Of a DNA stretch of 64,000 nucleotides, positions 1 to 11,353 are shown one piece after another. Each line of letters begins with the position of its first letter. Position 1 is the stretch's first letter. The position numbers and the translations under genes were made by a program. Origin of the DNA: Trifolium pratense. Taxonomy: Eukaryota > Streptophyta > Magnoliopsida > Fabales > Fabaceae. Location of the stretch: the NCBI RefSeq assembly GCF_020283565.1, contig NC_060059.1:52891157-52955156 (forward strand). Direction: 5' to 3'. The notes beneath the pieces are model-generated. The model had not been told where the DNA came from, did no database searches, and worked only from the letters and a program-made list of their open reading frames with translations.

Positions 1-12
1 TTCCCTAATATA

Positions 13-60
13 CTAGGGATAAACTCGTGCGTTGCACGGGTTCGATTAAAATACATAATT
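13..60 (-). mobile_element. Helitron 3' terminus (minus strand)
   Basis: Read on the minus strand, this stretch has a short hairpin (ACCCGTGC, loop AAC, GCACGAGT), then a few bases, then CTAG followed by T. That is the standard Helitron 3' end: a hairpin, then CTRR, inserted before T. The element would run rightwards from position 13. I could not place its TC 5' end. The sequence just inside (AT-rich, starting CGATTAAAATACA) recurs in diverged form near 1207, which suggests internal duplication or a second related copy. Confidence 0.6.
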
Positions 61-190
61 AAAATATTTTTACAAATTAAAAATAATAATTGTGATAAGT
101 ATAATCACACATTCGATTAAAATACATTGTTAAATATTTTTTACGATATGGTTATATTCAATATTATATATGTGTAAAAACAACAAAAGT

Positions 191-512
191 TATCTATAAC
201 AATATATAAAGGGGATAAGGGAGTTTGGGCTGGATTTTTTTTGGTCCATTTTGCCCTTAACTTCCTTTATGGTTTTTTAATTATTCCATAATTGCCCTTA
301 ACTTCCTCTCTTTTTTTTTATGGTTTTTTCATCTATATCTATTCTATACTATATCTATAACAATATATAAAGGGGATAAGGGAGTTTGGGCTGGATTTTT
401 TTTGGTCCATTTTGCCCTTAACTTCCTTTATGGTTTTTTAATTATTCCATAATTGCCCTTAACTTCCTCAGTTTTTTTTATGGTTTTTTCATCTATATCT
501 ATTCTATACTAT
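191..512. repeat. 161-bp direct tandem repeat, two copies
   Basis: A unit containing AAAGGGGATAAGGGAG and TTTGCCCTTAACTTCC is present twice, at 191-351 and 352-512. The copies differ at only a few positions. It lies just upstream of a small Helitron and may be part of related Helitron 5' sequence. Confidence 0.8.
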
Positions 513-736
513 AATATATAAAAAGAATACATGAGTTTTGGGGTAGAATTTTCATAATACCAACATTACCCTTGCTTTTTTTTAGTAGCAACAAAAATCT
601 TTTATTAACAAACTCACCATAACATAAGGCGTATCTTTTTTTTTGGGTACTGTTTACGTGAAAATTCCAAATTTATATCCAACAGGTACATAAGTTAGAC
701 ACAGGCAGGCGCGGAACGCGCCTGCCTGGCCCGCTA
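503..736 (+). mobile_element. small non-autonomous Helitron
   Basis: The candidate 5' end is TCTATACTATAATATA at 503. The 3' end is a strong GC-rich hairpin (AGGCGCG, loop GAA, CGCGCCT), followed about 10 bases later by CTAG and then T at about 737. Both termini match Helitron rules. At 234 bp it has no coding capacity and would depend on RepHel supplied elsewhere. The 3' end is more certain than the 5' end. Confidence 0.6.
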
Positions 737-739
737 GTT

Positions 740-2600
740 CAGAATTAAAATAAATTTTATTGAAATGATGTATCATATTTTATTTTAATTGTGTCATCGT
801 ATAAAATCTTAGTTTTCATTATATGAGTTGCAATTTTAGTCACAAATCACTTTGCTTTTTTATTTTTAATGTATCCCTTATTTATTTATTTATTTTCAAT
901 AAGAGTTGGAGGTCATACATACTTATACTTGGTGAAAATATTGCTCATGAGTAATGTTGAACTAAGAAGTATGGTGGTTTTGACATTTTTTATCACGTGA
1001 TCTCGTGTTCTGAAAATTACCTATCAAATAGAAACGTTACTCCTTACTCCATTCTATATAATTTAATATGCCAAATAACTTATCTACTTACCTCCCTCTC
1101 ATTTTCTTGAAGTTTCTTATCAATTACTCACTTGGTGAAATTTTATCCCGATTTTATTAGTCTCGATTTTCAGGAAAATATATCAACCCAAAATTTAATT
1201 ATGGGCTCGATTAAAATACACATTTAAAATATTTTCATAAATGAAAAATAATAATTATGATAAGTATCATTATATATAATTAAATGATTGATAATATTTT
1301 AAAATATAGTGAAATAGATAGGTTTAATATTAATTTATATTAAAAATAAGAGGGTTATTTAGAAATATGAAATTTTGTATTGGTTTATATAATTGATTTT
1401 TTATTTTTATATATATTTATGCTCAAAAATATATTTTAAAGACAACTAATATAGTTTTTAATGATCTCTTATAATATTCCGTCAAAAAAAATGATCTCTT
1501 ATATTATTTATAAGTGTGAAAAGATGTATTATATTGTATCTTAATTGTGTAATTTTAATTTAATTTTTTTATGGGTCTCATTAGTGCACTCGCAAGTTGT
1601 TTTGTTTTTTTATTTTGGTATATTTTTTATTCTTTTCAATAAGAATTATAGCAGCAGTCATCCTTGCTAAAAATATTGTTTATGAGAAAGAAAAAATCAA
1701 ACTCAACTTATAGAATGTGATTTATATATATGTGGTAGTTTTGTCTTTTTCATCTTTTGCTTATATTCCATGAAATTATGTATAAAATAGCAAAACGACT
1801 TATTATCTTCCATCCAATTTATGTTTTCTTATATTTTATGAAAATAAAATTCTTGTGCTGATATATTGACTTCTTTTAAAATTTTACGTCAAACTTTCAC
1901 TTGGTGGAGTTTATTTTAACTACCAAAGAAATTGCAAATGAATGCATGCAGGTTTGATTAGAACATGATTTAGTTGTAATTCTGTTATATTAAAAATAAG
2001 AAAGTTGTTTAGTAAAATGAGATTTTATATTGTAGATTAAGGACACAATGAATATAATTTTTAGCGAGTCTCTTATAATATCTCATAAGTTTGAAGAGAT
2101 GTATCATATTTTATTCTAATAGTATAATCGTATAAAATAAAATTAAAAATTTAAGTGAGTTCGTATAAAATGATAAATAAAAGGAAAAACTAATATATCT
2201 CATAAGTTTGAAGAGATGCATCATATTTTCTTTTTATGGATCGTAGTGGAGCAGTCGTAAGTTGCTTTGCTTTTATACTACGGTGTATTTCTTATTATTT
2301 TCAAAAAGAGTTAGAGGCGGTTTGCTAACAATATTGCTCGTGAGAAAGATTGAAATAAGTTTCAATTATAGAATATAATGTGATTCATAGATATTAGTTT
2401 TTCCTTTTTCATCATTTGATCACATTCTTTGAAAGTATGTACCAAATAACATAGCCGCGCACTTATTCTACTCTATGTAATTAAACATAACTTATATTTA
2501 ACAATAATACAATTTTTGTGTTGATATATTAACTTTTTTTCCTCTCAAACTTTTACTTGGTGAAATTTTATCTCAACTTTTATTTGTGAGGATTTTTTAG
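740..2600. repeat. three diverged copies of a ~600-bp AT-rich unit
   Basis: The same series of landmarks appears three times, at about 740-1200, 1490-1930 and 2070-2600. In order these are a GATGTATCATATTTTATT-like block, a Ser/Leu-less noncoding block around AAGTTGCTTTGCTTTT, an AATAAGAGTT block, ATTGCTCATGAG, and a closing CTTGGTGAAATTTTATC block. There is no open reading frame. The copies have diverged by substitutions and indels, so this is an old tandem amplification, probably inside a transposable element. Confidence 0.5.
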
Positions 2601-3423
2601 TTTATTGTCCCGTTTGCCTTTTTTTAATTGCTTAATTTTTTATTTTTTTTAGTTTTTTTTTCTTTGCGAGGTTTACCTCCGTCCAATTTTATTTATGTAA
2701 TTGAAGTGTGGATTGTTTAAATAATTACGAATAAATTTGTTAGTGTAATTCAATAATAATCATCAAATTACCAACAAAAATATATATTTCATCAATCAAC
2801 ATCACCATTGTTAGTGCAAATCAATAATAACCATCAATTACTAATATATAAATCGTTATATTTAACCATGGAGAATGAACACACAAAATAAAAAGAAATT
2901 CATATATAATTAGTATAAAATGTTAAGAGTTGGTAGACTAATTAATTTATACTTATAGAGTAATTTTTCCCACAAATTTTTTAATGATTTATTATGGTTA
3001 TAAGAAACTTGATCTTCTCATACATTCATTTTCCTTATTGTAACTAATTTACAAATGAATTAAGGTGGATTTGTGGTTTTATTTTCACGGTTACTTCAAA
3101 AGACAAATTTAATTTGAATATAAATGAATAACTGCTCTATCACAAAGAATAGGTAATATCAAAATTAAAATGGTTTTTTTCTGTTACAATTTAAAATGAT
3201 GGTTTTGTTGTTTTAATAATTTTAGTGATATTTTCCTTGAAAAAATAAGTGATATTGTTGTAGGGCAGTAAGTAAAAATTGTCTTCAAACAAACTTGTTT
3301 GATACTTTACTACAGATGAATAACAAAAAAAAAATTAGTTTGAAAAAAAAAATTAGTACATATAAACATGGTATTATGAAATGTACCAAAAGAAAAATGT
3401 ATTATGAATAATAACATAACATT
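2601..3423. other. AT-rich noncoding stretch
   Basis: I see no ORF, RNA gene or recognisable transposon boundary here. There is a local repeat of CATCAATTACCAA-like sequence around 2760-2840. Confidence 0.4.
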
Positions 3424-4161
3424 AGTGGAAATGCACTCAAAGATATATATACTCACATAAATTGTCGCTTTTCATCGACTTTGTTGAGCATCAAAGATGC
3501 AACAAAGACAAAAATAGAAGTCCATCTTTTATTCTTTTATCCTAATTCACATGAAAAAATTGTCATATATACGTTAAGAAATAAAAAAAAATAAAAAATA
3601 AGAAAAAAGTTAGAAAACAAACATTATATCAATAAAAATAAGGATGTCTAAAATTTTCACACAATATGTAAGAGTAACGTAATTAATAAGTTGTTATATA
3701 TATAGAAACTAATAAATTGTGAAGAGATGAAGAACCTATTGAAGAGTTGTCATCCAATAGTTGATTGGGGAAAAGTGATGATGAAAACTCAAATTTTCAC
3801 TACAAATTAACATTTAGCATTTGTGCACAAAATCATATATTTATACACACAATGGTTAGGGATGGGAAAAGATGAAAGTGTAAAGGATTGTATGATAAAT
3901 TTATTTGTTTGTCATAGTTAAGGAATAAGAGTTAAGGAATATGAAAGAATGGTAGTTTAAAAGTTGGTGTGACAAAGTTAATTTTTTTTAAAATAATAGC
4001 ACAATAGTAATTAATTAATAAACAATATAACTAAAGTATTTTTTTTCATAAAATTTATTTATTTATTTTGTCAAGCATGAAATTTTTTTGTGATGATGTG
4101 GCATTCTATAAGAAAAGTTTACAATCTCTATTAAAACCTTTTCATATTTCATATATAACAT
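3424..4161. repeat. 738-bp tandem duplication, copy A
   Basis: The unit begins TAGTGGAAATGCACTC and ends in TTTCATATTTCATATA. It is followed at once by a nearly identical second copy. Differences are a handful of single bases and 1-3 base length changes in homopolymers. On the minus strand there is a TATAAATATAT box near 3836-3846 followed by transcribed-looking sequence, but only a 29-codon ORF. Confidence 0.9.
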
Positions 4162-4896
4162 AGTGGAAATGCACTCAAAGATATATATACTCACATAAAT
4201 TGTCGCTTTTCATCGACTTTGATGAGCATCAAAGATGCAACAAAGACAAAAATAGAAGTCCATCTTTTATTTTTTTATTCTAATTCACATGAAAAAATTG
4301 TCATATCTACGTTAAGAAATAAAAAAAATAAAAAATAAGAAAAAAGTTAGAAAACAAACATTATATCAATAAAAATAAGGATGTCTAAAATTTTCACACA
4401 ATATGTAAGAGTAACGTAATTAATAAGTTGTTATATATATAGAAACTAATAAATTGTGAAGAGATGAAGAACCTATTGAAGAGCTATCATCCAATAGTTG
4501 ATTGGGGAAAAGTGATGATGAAAACTCAAATTTTCACTACAAATTAACATTTAGCATTTGTGCACAAAATCATATATTTATACACACAATGGTTAGGGAT
4601 GCGAAAAGATGAAAGTGTAAAGGATTGTATGATAAATTTATTTGTTTGTCATAGTTAAGGAATAAGAGTTAAGGAATATGAAAGAATGGTAGTTTAAAAG
4701 TTGGTGTGACAAAGTTAATTTTTTTTTTAAAATAATAGCACAATAGTAATTAATTAATAAACAATATAACTAAAGTATTTTTTTTCATAAAATTTATTTA
4801 TTTATTTTGTCCAGCATGAAATTTTTTTGTGATGATGTGGCATTCTATAAGAAAAGTTTACAATCTCTATTAAAACCTTTTCATATTTCATATAAT
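4162..4896. repeat. 738-bp tandem duplication, copy B
   Basis: This is the second copy of the preceding unit. A third, partial copy of its last ~80 bp (AATTAATTAATAAACAATAT onwards) follows at about 5042-5120. The array has therefore expanded and contracted more than once. Confidence 0.9.
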
Positions 4897-5120
4897 AGAG
4901 TTACTCTAATAATAAATAATAAACAATAATAATATATTAAAAAAAACTAACCCAATTTATTGGTGTTGAATTGAGACAAAAATGAATTGCAAGCAATCAA
5001 AGGTGGAACGATGCATCATGTTATTGTTTTAATTGCATTGTAATTAATTAATAAACAATATAACTAAAGTATTTTTTTCATAAAATTTATTTATTTATTT
5101 TGTCAATGAAATTTTTTTGA

Positions 5121-5884
5121 GGAGTAATTTTTTTATTTGGTTTATTTATTTAAAGTAAAATTTTGCAAATTGCAAATCATATTTACGCATGCACGATTTA
5201 TATTTTATGTTTGGTAGTGTAAAATATGAAAGAACATATATCTATTAATTCATTGTTCTTTTGTAATTTGATCTTTTTTTTCTTTTCTTTCTTTCATTAT
5301 TATTGGGAGCCATTATTATTGTAACATATAGATAATTACTTTGGAGGATGAATGGACACACAAAATAAATTGTGAGACAAATTTTAAATAAATATGAGAA
5401 GCTCTCTAAAGCATGCCACATCATCACAATGCTTGCTTATGAGCAACTCAACATTCCTTTTACTAGTAAAAGATAGTTTTATATTTGAATTACTTACTCA
5501 CAATTACTACAAGAAAGTTATTTCATTTAATCCTTTGATTTCCTCCTGATTTATACCCATGATTCCTTTCTTGTACCACTTGTGACTCACGCCCAACTAT
5601 GAGTCTAGATTCTTAGTCAAACTTGCTTCTCATATTAATTCCTCTTAATTTGAAATTGATGAGCAGTTATCACTCTTAATGTACCTTGAAGGAGATTATA
5701 GCAATATTAGTATCTCTCCCTCTTGCTCGCTATTACATACATCTCTTCCTTTCCTTCACAATTCATTCTTTATTTACTTGTATCACACTTTCAATTCCAA
5801 AAATTACCTCATGTCACTTTGTGGCATCACCCTCTAAATTATCCCAACTCCACGGATCAAACTTAAACATCCACATCTATGTTT
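5121..5884. other. noncoding stretch, no gene recognised
   Basis: Two short ORFs of 60-67 codons lie here (5245-5427 minus, 5686-5889 plus). Both have the hydrophobic composition expected from AT-rich noise, and I see no domain in either. I call no gene. Confidence 0.4.
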
Positions 5885-6460
5885 TGTAATTGTGATTGCG
5901 CCTTTGTTCATCGTTGGATCGCTCTCGTTTCGTACGGTCGATTCATGACATGTGGTTCTTCATATTTAGCGGTTGGATTGTACATAAAAACGGTCTCTAG
6001 GACGAGAGACATCGTGTGTGCACGGTAGCTGTGAATTTAAGATAATATTGTGCTTGGAAGGAAAGCGATTAAGGTAAGGGCTTTTTCCCCATAAACTCAT
6101 GCTACGTAGGATTATGTTGTTAAATAATAGTAGAACTTTTGCCACTTAAAATGAACCAATGGAATCAGCCTTATAAAAAGTAAATAAATAATTTCGTGTG
6201 TCGGTTGTACATATAAGCTTGTGATAATTGAATTGATGGATATGTGCTTATGTTTGCAAATTAATGTTCAGTTCATGCCATGTGTATTGTGTTTGGTAGT
6301 TGCTAATTATACAATTACTTGTTGAAATTAAGAATTGGAATATATATAATTAAGTAGTTACAAATCATAGTGATTTATTGTTGTTTCGGTGAAATCGGCC
6401 TTGCTAAGAAAGTGGAGTATCATGCATCATATAAGATGTGTATAGCAGAGTATATTTAGG

Positions 6461-6571
6461 TAGCCTGTGTGGCTGGTTTACTTTTAGCCTGTGTGGCTGG
6501 TTTTACTTTTAGCCTGTGTGGCTTGAGCCTGTGTGGCTGGTTTACTTTTAGCCTATGTGGCTGGTACTCTC
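6461..6571. repeat. minisatellite of AGCCTGTGTGGCTGG units
   Basis: Five or so copies of a ~25-bp unit (TAGCCTGTGTGGCTGGTTTA) are present, one of them shortened. The core AGCC...GGCT is self-complementary. Confidence 0.8.
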
Positions 6572-6726
6572 ATTGGTATGAGATTTATTATCCGGATCAT
6601 TAGTATTTCATATAGGGTTGTCTTAGTTGCATTGCACTTCATATAGGAAGGAAGAACTAACAAGAGTAAATAATTATTCTGGTCTTAAAAGAATTAATGT
6701 AATTGGAAGGAAGGAAAGAAAGAAAA

Positions 6727-6733
<7 letters not shown>

Positions 6734-6807
<74 letters not shown>

Positions 6808-6900
6808 AATTATTATATATATATATATATATATATATAAGAATTATTATATATATATATATATATAATTCTTATATATAATTCTTATATATATATATAA
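6734..6900. repeat. (TA)n microsatellite with AAGAATTATT interruptions
   Basis: A long TA dinucleotide run is broken by repeated AGAATTATTATATA blocks. It lies inside the gypsy-type LTR fragment. Confidence 0.95.
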
Positions 6901-7466
6901 GAATTATTAATGTACGTAGCAAAAAAAAAACTATTGTTGCTCTCTTTTTATTTGGATGGTCATGTAATTTGGGTTATGTGTTAATATGTGTCACAGTTGC
7001 TTTTTGTTTCGGTTCTTATATTTGTACTCTAATCATCAAAGGTTTTTCTTAAAACTAATAATTATATTTTCGATAAGGTGAAGTGTTTTGTTATTATTTT
7101 GTAACATTTTCTTGTGGTGAGTATGATTCAATGTGGACCAGGAAATTGACACTTACAACCAACATTTTAGGTACTCAAGGAGAAAGCCATGATTGAACGT
7201 GATGCTTGAAGCGCGTATGAACGGGGAAAATTGGGTTTTTGTAATAATTGAGAATTTTATGTAATAAATAATTTGTTGTTGTATTTTCTTCCGCTGGAAA
7301 TTTTCAAATATTAATTCATTTTAATTAAGTTTATATTTCTATGAATTCTATTTCAATTATCTTTAGAATTATTTTATTAAAAAAAAAAGAAGAAGAAGTA
7401 GCCGCACGTTTTCAAACTAAGTAAAATTCTAACTAATATCTTGGATAAAAATCCGGGATGTTACAG

Positions 7467-7593
7467 CTTTTCTATTGCCACTATGTTCATGTGATTCATT
7501 ACTCAAGTAGTCAAAACCAAAAGCATTTCTAGGACCACCACCAGCATCACTGGCCTCACCAGTTGTCCTAGTACTATCGTCTCCTCCAGACAT
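7467..7593 (-). pseudogene. truncated Sirevirus gag, first ~42 codons
   Basis: The minus strand opens with MSGGDDSTRTTGE and runs to [13 protein letters not shown]. This is nearly the same as the start of the intact gag at 22475. It is cut off at 7467, where gypsy-type LTR sequence begins. Only the N-terminus survives, so it is non-functional. It belongs with the LTR and primer-binding site immediately to its right. Confidence 0.85.
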
Positions 7594-7649
7594 AGTGCTT
7601 TCACAAGATCTTTACTGTCTCACTGTTAAGTGAAAGTAACAGACCAGTG

Positions 7650-7663
7650 CTCTAGATACCAAT
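7650..7663 (-). other. primer-binding site of the truncated Sirevirus
   Basis: On the minus strand directly after the LTR end the sequence is TTGGTATCTAGAGCA. It matches the initiator-Met tRNA complement TGGTATCAGAGC with one extra base. Confidence 0.7.
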
Positions 7664-8448
7664 TGAAGGTGTGAAAACACAAGAAGGGGGGGTTGAATTG
7701 TGTTTTAGCTCAGTTTAAAACTTTTTCAAGTTCTTAACTTAACTACAACAGCAGCGGATAAGTAACACAATCAAACACGATAAAAGAGAGAGAGATCACA
7801 CAAACAATTTATACTGGTTCCTCTCACAAAACGAGAGTAGTCCAGTCCCCTTGCACTACCAAGGGATTTCACTATAATCACACAAGATTACAAATGCTCA
7901 ACCACACAAGCAAGAGACTTCACAACAATGCTCAAGCACACAAGCTTAAGACTTCTCACTTAAGCACACAAGCTTAAGATTTCTCACTTAAGCACACAAG
8001 CTTAAGATTTCTCAAGTACCAGAGATAATAAAATAGTTGGAAGAATACAACTGCTCTTAAGAGAACCTTAATGAGCAAATACAATGAATACAAAGTATTT
8101 GGACTAAGAGTTGAATAACACTAGTTCAGAGGTTCAGAGCTTGTATTCGTAATTCAGAGTTTGTTCGAGCGCGTGTGTAATCCTTTTATTGATAATGATT
8201 ACAACTGATTCTTCTAGTATATATATAGCTAGAAAAGAGTCGTTGCAAAGATGACCGTTGAAGTAGATAACCTTTTGTCTTCAAGCAGCTTGTCTTGATG
8301 CAGTTTGGTTGTTTCTAAAACTAAGTAAGAGTTTCAGACACACTTAAATTAAATTTTTAGTCCTTCCAATTGTTTATTAATACTTTGTTATCATCAAAAC
8401 CTTAATAGATTTAGGGGCAAACATTTTTAAATCAATTTTGTTTCAACA
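7664..8448 (-). mobile_element. 5' LTR of the truncated Sirevirus
   Basis: This LTR has the same ends (TGAAGGTGTG ... CAACA on the plus strand) and the same repeated CAAGCTTAAG palindromes as the intact element's LTRs. It is 785 bp against 1114 bp. It lacks the ~350-bp internal block corresponding to about 10880-11230. It is therefore an older or different subfamily copy, or one with a deletion. Only this LTR and the start of gag remain. Confidence 0.85.
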
Positions 8449-8664
8449 CTTCTAAAATAAAAATTTTCTCTCTCCTCTTGGATCCACCTTATTTTTCATT
8501 AAAATATTATTTTCAAGAGCCCTGTTTATTTTATATATTCAATTTGAATTGATGGTACAAAAACATAATTTTATTTTTGTACATCACAAAAGCATAATTT
8601 TTGAATTGGCATGCCTCTAAAAAAATTTAATGCCAACCATATAGACGTTGGTGCAATATTCGGT

Positions 8665-9156
8665 AAATAGAACCCAATATAATATGGGTATTATTTAGGC
8701 GATGGTATTTATCCACAATGGGCTACACTTGTCAAGACAATTCTAATGTCACAAGGAGATAAAAGAAAATTGTTTGCCCAACATCAAGAAACAGCAAGAA
8801 AGAACGTGGAGCGTGCATTTGGAGTGCTTCAATCACGATTCGCAATTGTATGTGGCCCGGTGCGTAATTGGCATATGGATACAAGTAAACATACATTATA
8901 TGCATGCATTATATAGCATAGCATGATTGTGGAAGACGAACGAGACACGTATGCTGGTCATTTTAATTATTCTTATGATCAGCCCCCGAACAATGATGTT
9001 TCAACAAGTGACACACACAATGGTCCTCATCCAAATCTCGCACCATACCTTCAAAGAAGAGCACAAATTCAAGATAGGCGAGCTCATCTTCAACTTCAAC
9101 ATGATCTTGTCGAGCATATTTGGCAACGTTTTGGGCATGATGATCAACAAAATTAA
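8665..9156 (+). pseudogene. PIF/Harbinger transposase, C-terminal remnant
   Basis: Translation of the plus strand gives the end of the DDE nuclease of Harbinger-type transposases (HARBI1/ALP1-like family). It reads YLGDGIYPQWATLVKTI, then RKNVERAFGVLQSRFAI, GPVRNWHMDT, YACII, MIVEDERDTY, and a C-terminal tail ending at 9156. A one-base deletion near 8690 separates NRTQYNMG from YYLGDG. An in-frame TAG interrupts ACII*HSMIVEDE near 8913. Only about the last 160 residues survive and the helix-turn-helix partner gene is absent, so it is dead. The intact family protein cuts at element ends with 3-bp TTA/TAA target duplications. Confidence 0.85.
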
Positions 9157-9499
9157 TTATTTTTAAAATTATGTAATGTTATTTTAAATTATTTTTTAAT
9201 TATGTAATTCTTAAAATTTGGCAATATTATTTTAAATTAAATTTTGAATTTTAATTATTTTTCGAATTATAAAAAAATAGTACATACTAATTTTGTAATT
9301 TTATCATTCAATCAATTTATATTATAAAATATATAATTAAATAATAAGTTATTGTAATGATGTGGAATTATTGATGGGACCCATTTTGGAACTTTTTCAG
9401 AAGTGCTCCATTGGAGGGGTTGAGTACCTATTAGGTACTATTATTAAAAAATAATAAATTAGTGATGTGTTAATGTGGGACCCATTTAAGTACTCAAAG

Positions 9500-9527
9500 T
9501 TGGAGTGCTCCATTGAGGATGCTCTTA
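9500..9527. mobile_element. right terminal repeat of the Harbinger element
   Basis: GTGCTCCATTGAGGATGCTC followed by TTA fits a PIF/Harbinger terminal inverted repeat (GAGCATCCTCAATGGAGCAC on the other strand) with a 3-bp target duplication. I did not find the matching left end. It was probably lost or separated by the Sirevirus fragment to the left. Confidence 0.6.
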
Positions 9528-9559
9528 TGGTATGAAAAGAATAAATTGAAGAATTAAAA

Positions 9560-9695
9560 GAAGAGAGTGTAATAAATAGTTAAGGGTATAATAGGAAAAA
9601 TAGCATTAAATGCTTCATTGGTAATATAAAGCGACATATATTGTGGTACAAATTCTTTTTCCCAAAGTGACATATATTGTGGTACGGAGGGAGTA
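9560..9695. mobile_element. Stowaway-type MITE, right end
   Basis: The sequence ends ATATTGTGGTACGGAGGGAG followed by TA, the usual Stowaway/Tc1-mariner terminal repeat and target. The 20-bp block GACATATATTGTGGTAC is repeated just inside (9632-9648 and 9669-9685). The left end was not found. Confidence 0.6.
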
Positions 9696-9786
9696 CATTG
9701 AAGGTAAAATAATTTTAATAAAATGTACATGTTTTTTTATTAAAGAAATGCAATTTTTAAAAGGAATAATATTTTAGTTACGAGGG

Positions 9787-10223
9787 ATGTTTCACAAGAG
9801 ACTATTGACAAAGGAGAATCTGTCGAACAGAGGTATATCGAATAATTCATCGGTGTTATGCGCTGGTGGCTGTGGTAGTCTAGAAATGGAAGATCACTTA
9901 TTTTTTAAATATCCTACCTTTGGCGCAATTTGGAGAGAAATCGTGAAATGGTTAGGAATCCCGGTCGCTATAGCGGAAGGGGGTCCGACCCATTTATATC
10001 TCTTGAAGAACTTGGTCCCTGGAAATTATATGCATATGGATAGGATTGGAGTTATTTCATTCGTTGTTGTCTCTTTGATTTGAAAAGCACAAAACAACAT
10101 GATATTTAATCAAGCCGGCTTTGAGCGGGAAAAGTTACTGGAAGAGTCTTAAAGTCTGTCATGGAGAATTCTTAGAGCTCGTTCTAAAGGAATCAATTAT
10201 GGTCTAAGTATTTGTGGCGTTTG
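9787..10223 (+). pseudogene. non-LTR retroelement 3' fragment with zf-RVT domain (part 1)
   Basis: The 98-codon ORF 9787-10083 matches the zinc-binding domain found after reverse transcriptase in plant LINE-type proteins (zf-RVT family). It has RLLTKENLSNRGI, LCAGGCG, MEDHLF, FGAIWREIVKWLGI. After a TGA (in place of the Trp usual at that point) the similarity continues as KAQNNMIFNQ to ILRARSKGINYGL. The remnant is then cut by the Sirevirus at 10219-10223 (target duplication GTTTG). It resumes beyond 23660 with WRLNPLACIG across the restored junction. It is a dead copy. Confidence 0.75.
10219..10223. repeat. target-site duplication GTTTG, left copy
   Basis: The five bases before the left LTR of the intact Sirevirus are GTTTG, identical to the five bases after the right LTR (23660-23664). 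Confidence 0.95.
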
Positions 10224-11337
10224 TGAAGGTGTGAAAACACAAGAAGGGGGGGTTGAATTGTGTTTTAGCTAAGTTAAAACTTTTTCAAGTTCTTAACTCA
10301 ACTACGTTCGCAGCGGATAAATAACACAAATAATAACAAGAGAGAGAGAGAGAAATCACACAAGCAGTTTATACTGGTTCCTCTCACAAAACGAGAGTAG
10401 TCCAGTCCCCTTGCACTTCCAAGGGAGTTCACTATAATCACACAAGATTACACCTGCTCAAGCACACAAGCAAGAGACTTCTCAACAATGCTCAAGCACA
10501 CAAGCTTAAGACTTCACACTTAAGCACACAAGCTTAAGTTTCACACTTAAGCACACAAGCTTAAGTTTCACAAGTAAATAGTAAAGTATATAAAAATATA
10601 CAAATGCTCTTAGATGAACCTAAAGAGAGCAAATACAAATAGTACAGAGTATTTGGCTAAAGTGCAAAAACACTTGACAGAGGTTCAGAGCTTGTATATC
10701 ACAGAGTTCAGAGTTTGTTCAGCGCACGTTCAATTCTTAATTATTGTATTTGTTGTAGCTGAATCTTCTAGTATATATACCACTAGAAAAGAGTCGTTGC
10801 AAAAAGAACCGTTGGAGTTGATAAACTTTTGTCTTCAAGCAGCCTGTCTTGATGCAGTTTGGTTGTATCCAAAACTAAGAAAGAGTTTCAGGTACTTTGA
10901 CTACTGCAGAGAAGACTTTCCTTATTCAGCTAACAAAACTGAAAACCCACGTTCTCAAAAGAGAACAGACAAACTGAGGGTAGCTGAACTGATCAGACTT
11001 GAAAGGTCCTTTTCTCCATTGGTAGAAGAGTTGACTAGCAAAGGGAATCTTTACAGCTTTCAAAGAGATCTTCAGAGGTTGATGAAGCTTGTAGACAGAC
11101 AAGAAGTTCTGAAGTCTTCATCCTCTGAATGTTGTATCTTCTGAAGTCCAACATCTTCTGAGCGCTTGTGAACTTCTGAATTCACATCCTCTGAACTTCA
11201 CTCAGAGCTTATATGATGCTTATATCTGCGCACTTAAAATAAATTTTTAGTCCTTCCAATTTGTTAATTAATACTTTGTTATCATCAAAACCTTTATATA
11301 TATAGGGGCAAACATTTAAATCAATTTTGTTCCAACA
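10224..11337 (-). repeat. 3' LTR of the intact Sirevirus
   Basis: The ends are TG...CA. The left portion carries three CTTAAGCACACAAG / CAAGCTTAAG inverted motifs (10494-10575), the palindrome-rich pattern described for Sirevirus LTRs. A TATATATAC box candidate on the minus strand lies near 10771-10781. It is the same length as the 5' LTR. Confidence 0.95.
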
Positions 11338-11353
11338 ATCTCCCCCTTTTTGA
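11338..11353 (-). other. polypurine tract
   Basis: Directly inside the 3' LTR, the minus strand reads AAAAAGGGGGAGAT. This is the expected primer for plus-strand DNA synthesis. Confidence 0.85.

Larger units (their letters stand above)
5885..7465 (+). mobile_element. LTR fragment, probably Ty3/gypsy (chromovirus-like)
   Basis: The segment ends in CCGGGATGTTACA, the usual 3' end of gypsy LTRs whose other end reads TGTAACATCCC. Within it are R/U5-like sequence around 7245-7290 (a TTCTTCCGCTGG motif) and a donor-like GGTAAGGGC at 6075. No TGTAAC left end was found, so it is truncated on the left. On the right it joins a Sirevirus gag fragment without a primer-binding site. Lineage is inferred from terminal sequence only. 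Confidence 0.4.

Noticed and set aside
3740..4600. Nodule-specific or other small secreted peptide gene in the 738-bp repeat
   Set aside because: A TATA-like box exists, but the only ORF on the minus strand is 29 codons without a signal peptide or cysteine pattern.
10614..11144. 176-codon ORF on the plus strand inside the LTR, repeated identically at 22936-23466
   Set aside because: It is antisense to the retrotransposon and lies wholly within the LTR. Identity between copies follows from LTR identity, and no domain is visible. The shorter related LTR at 7664 lacks much of it.
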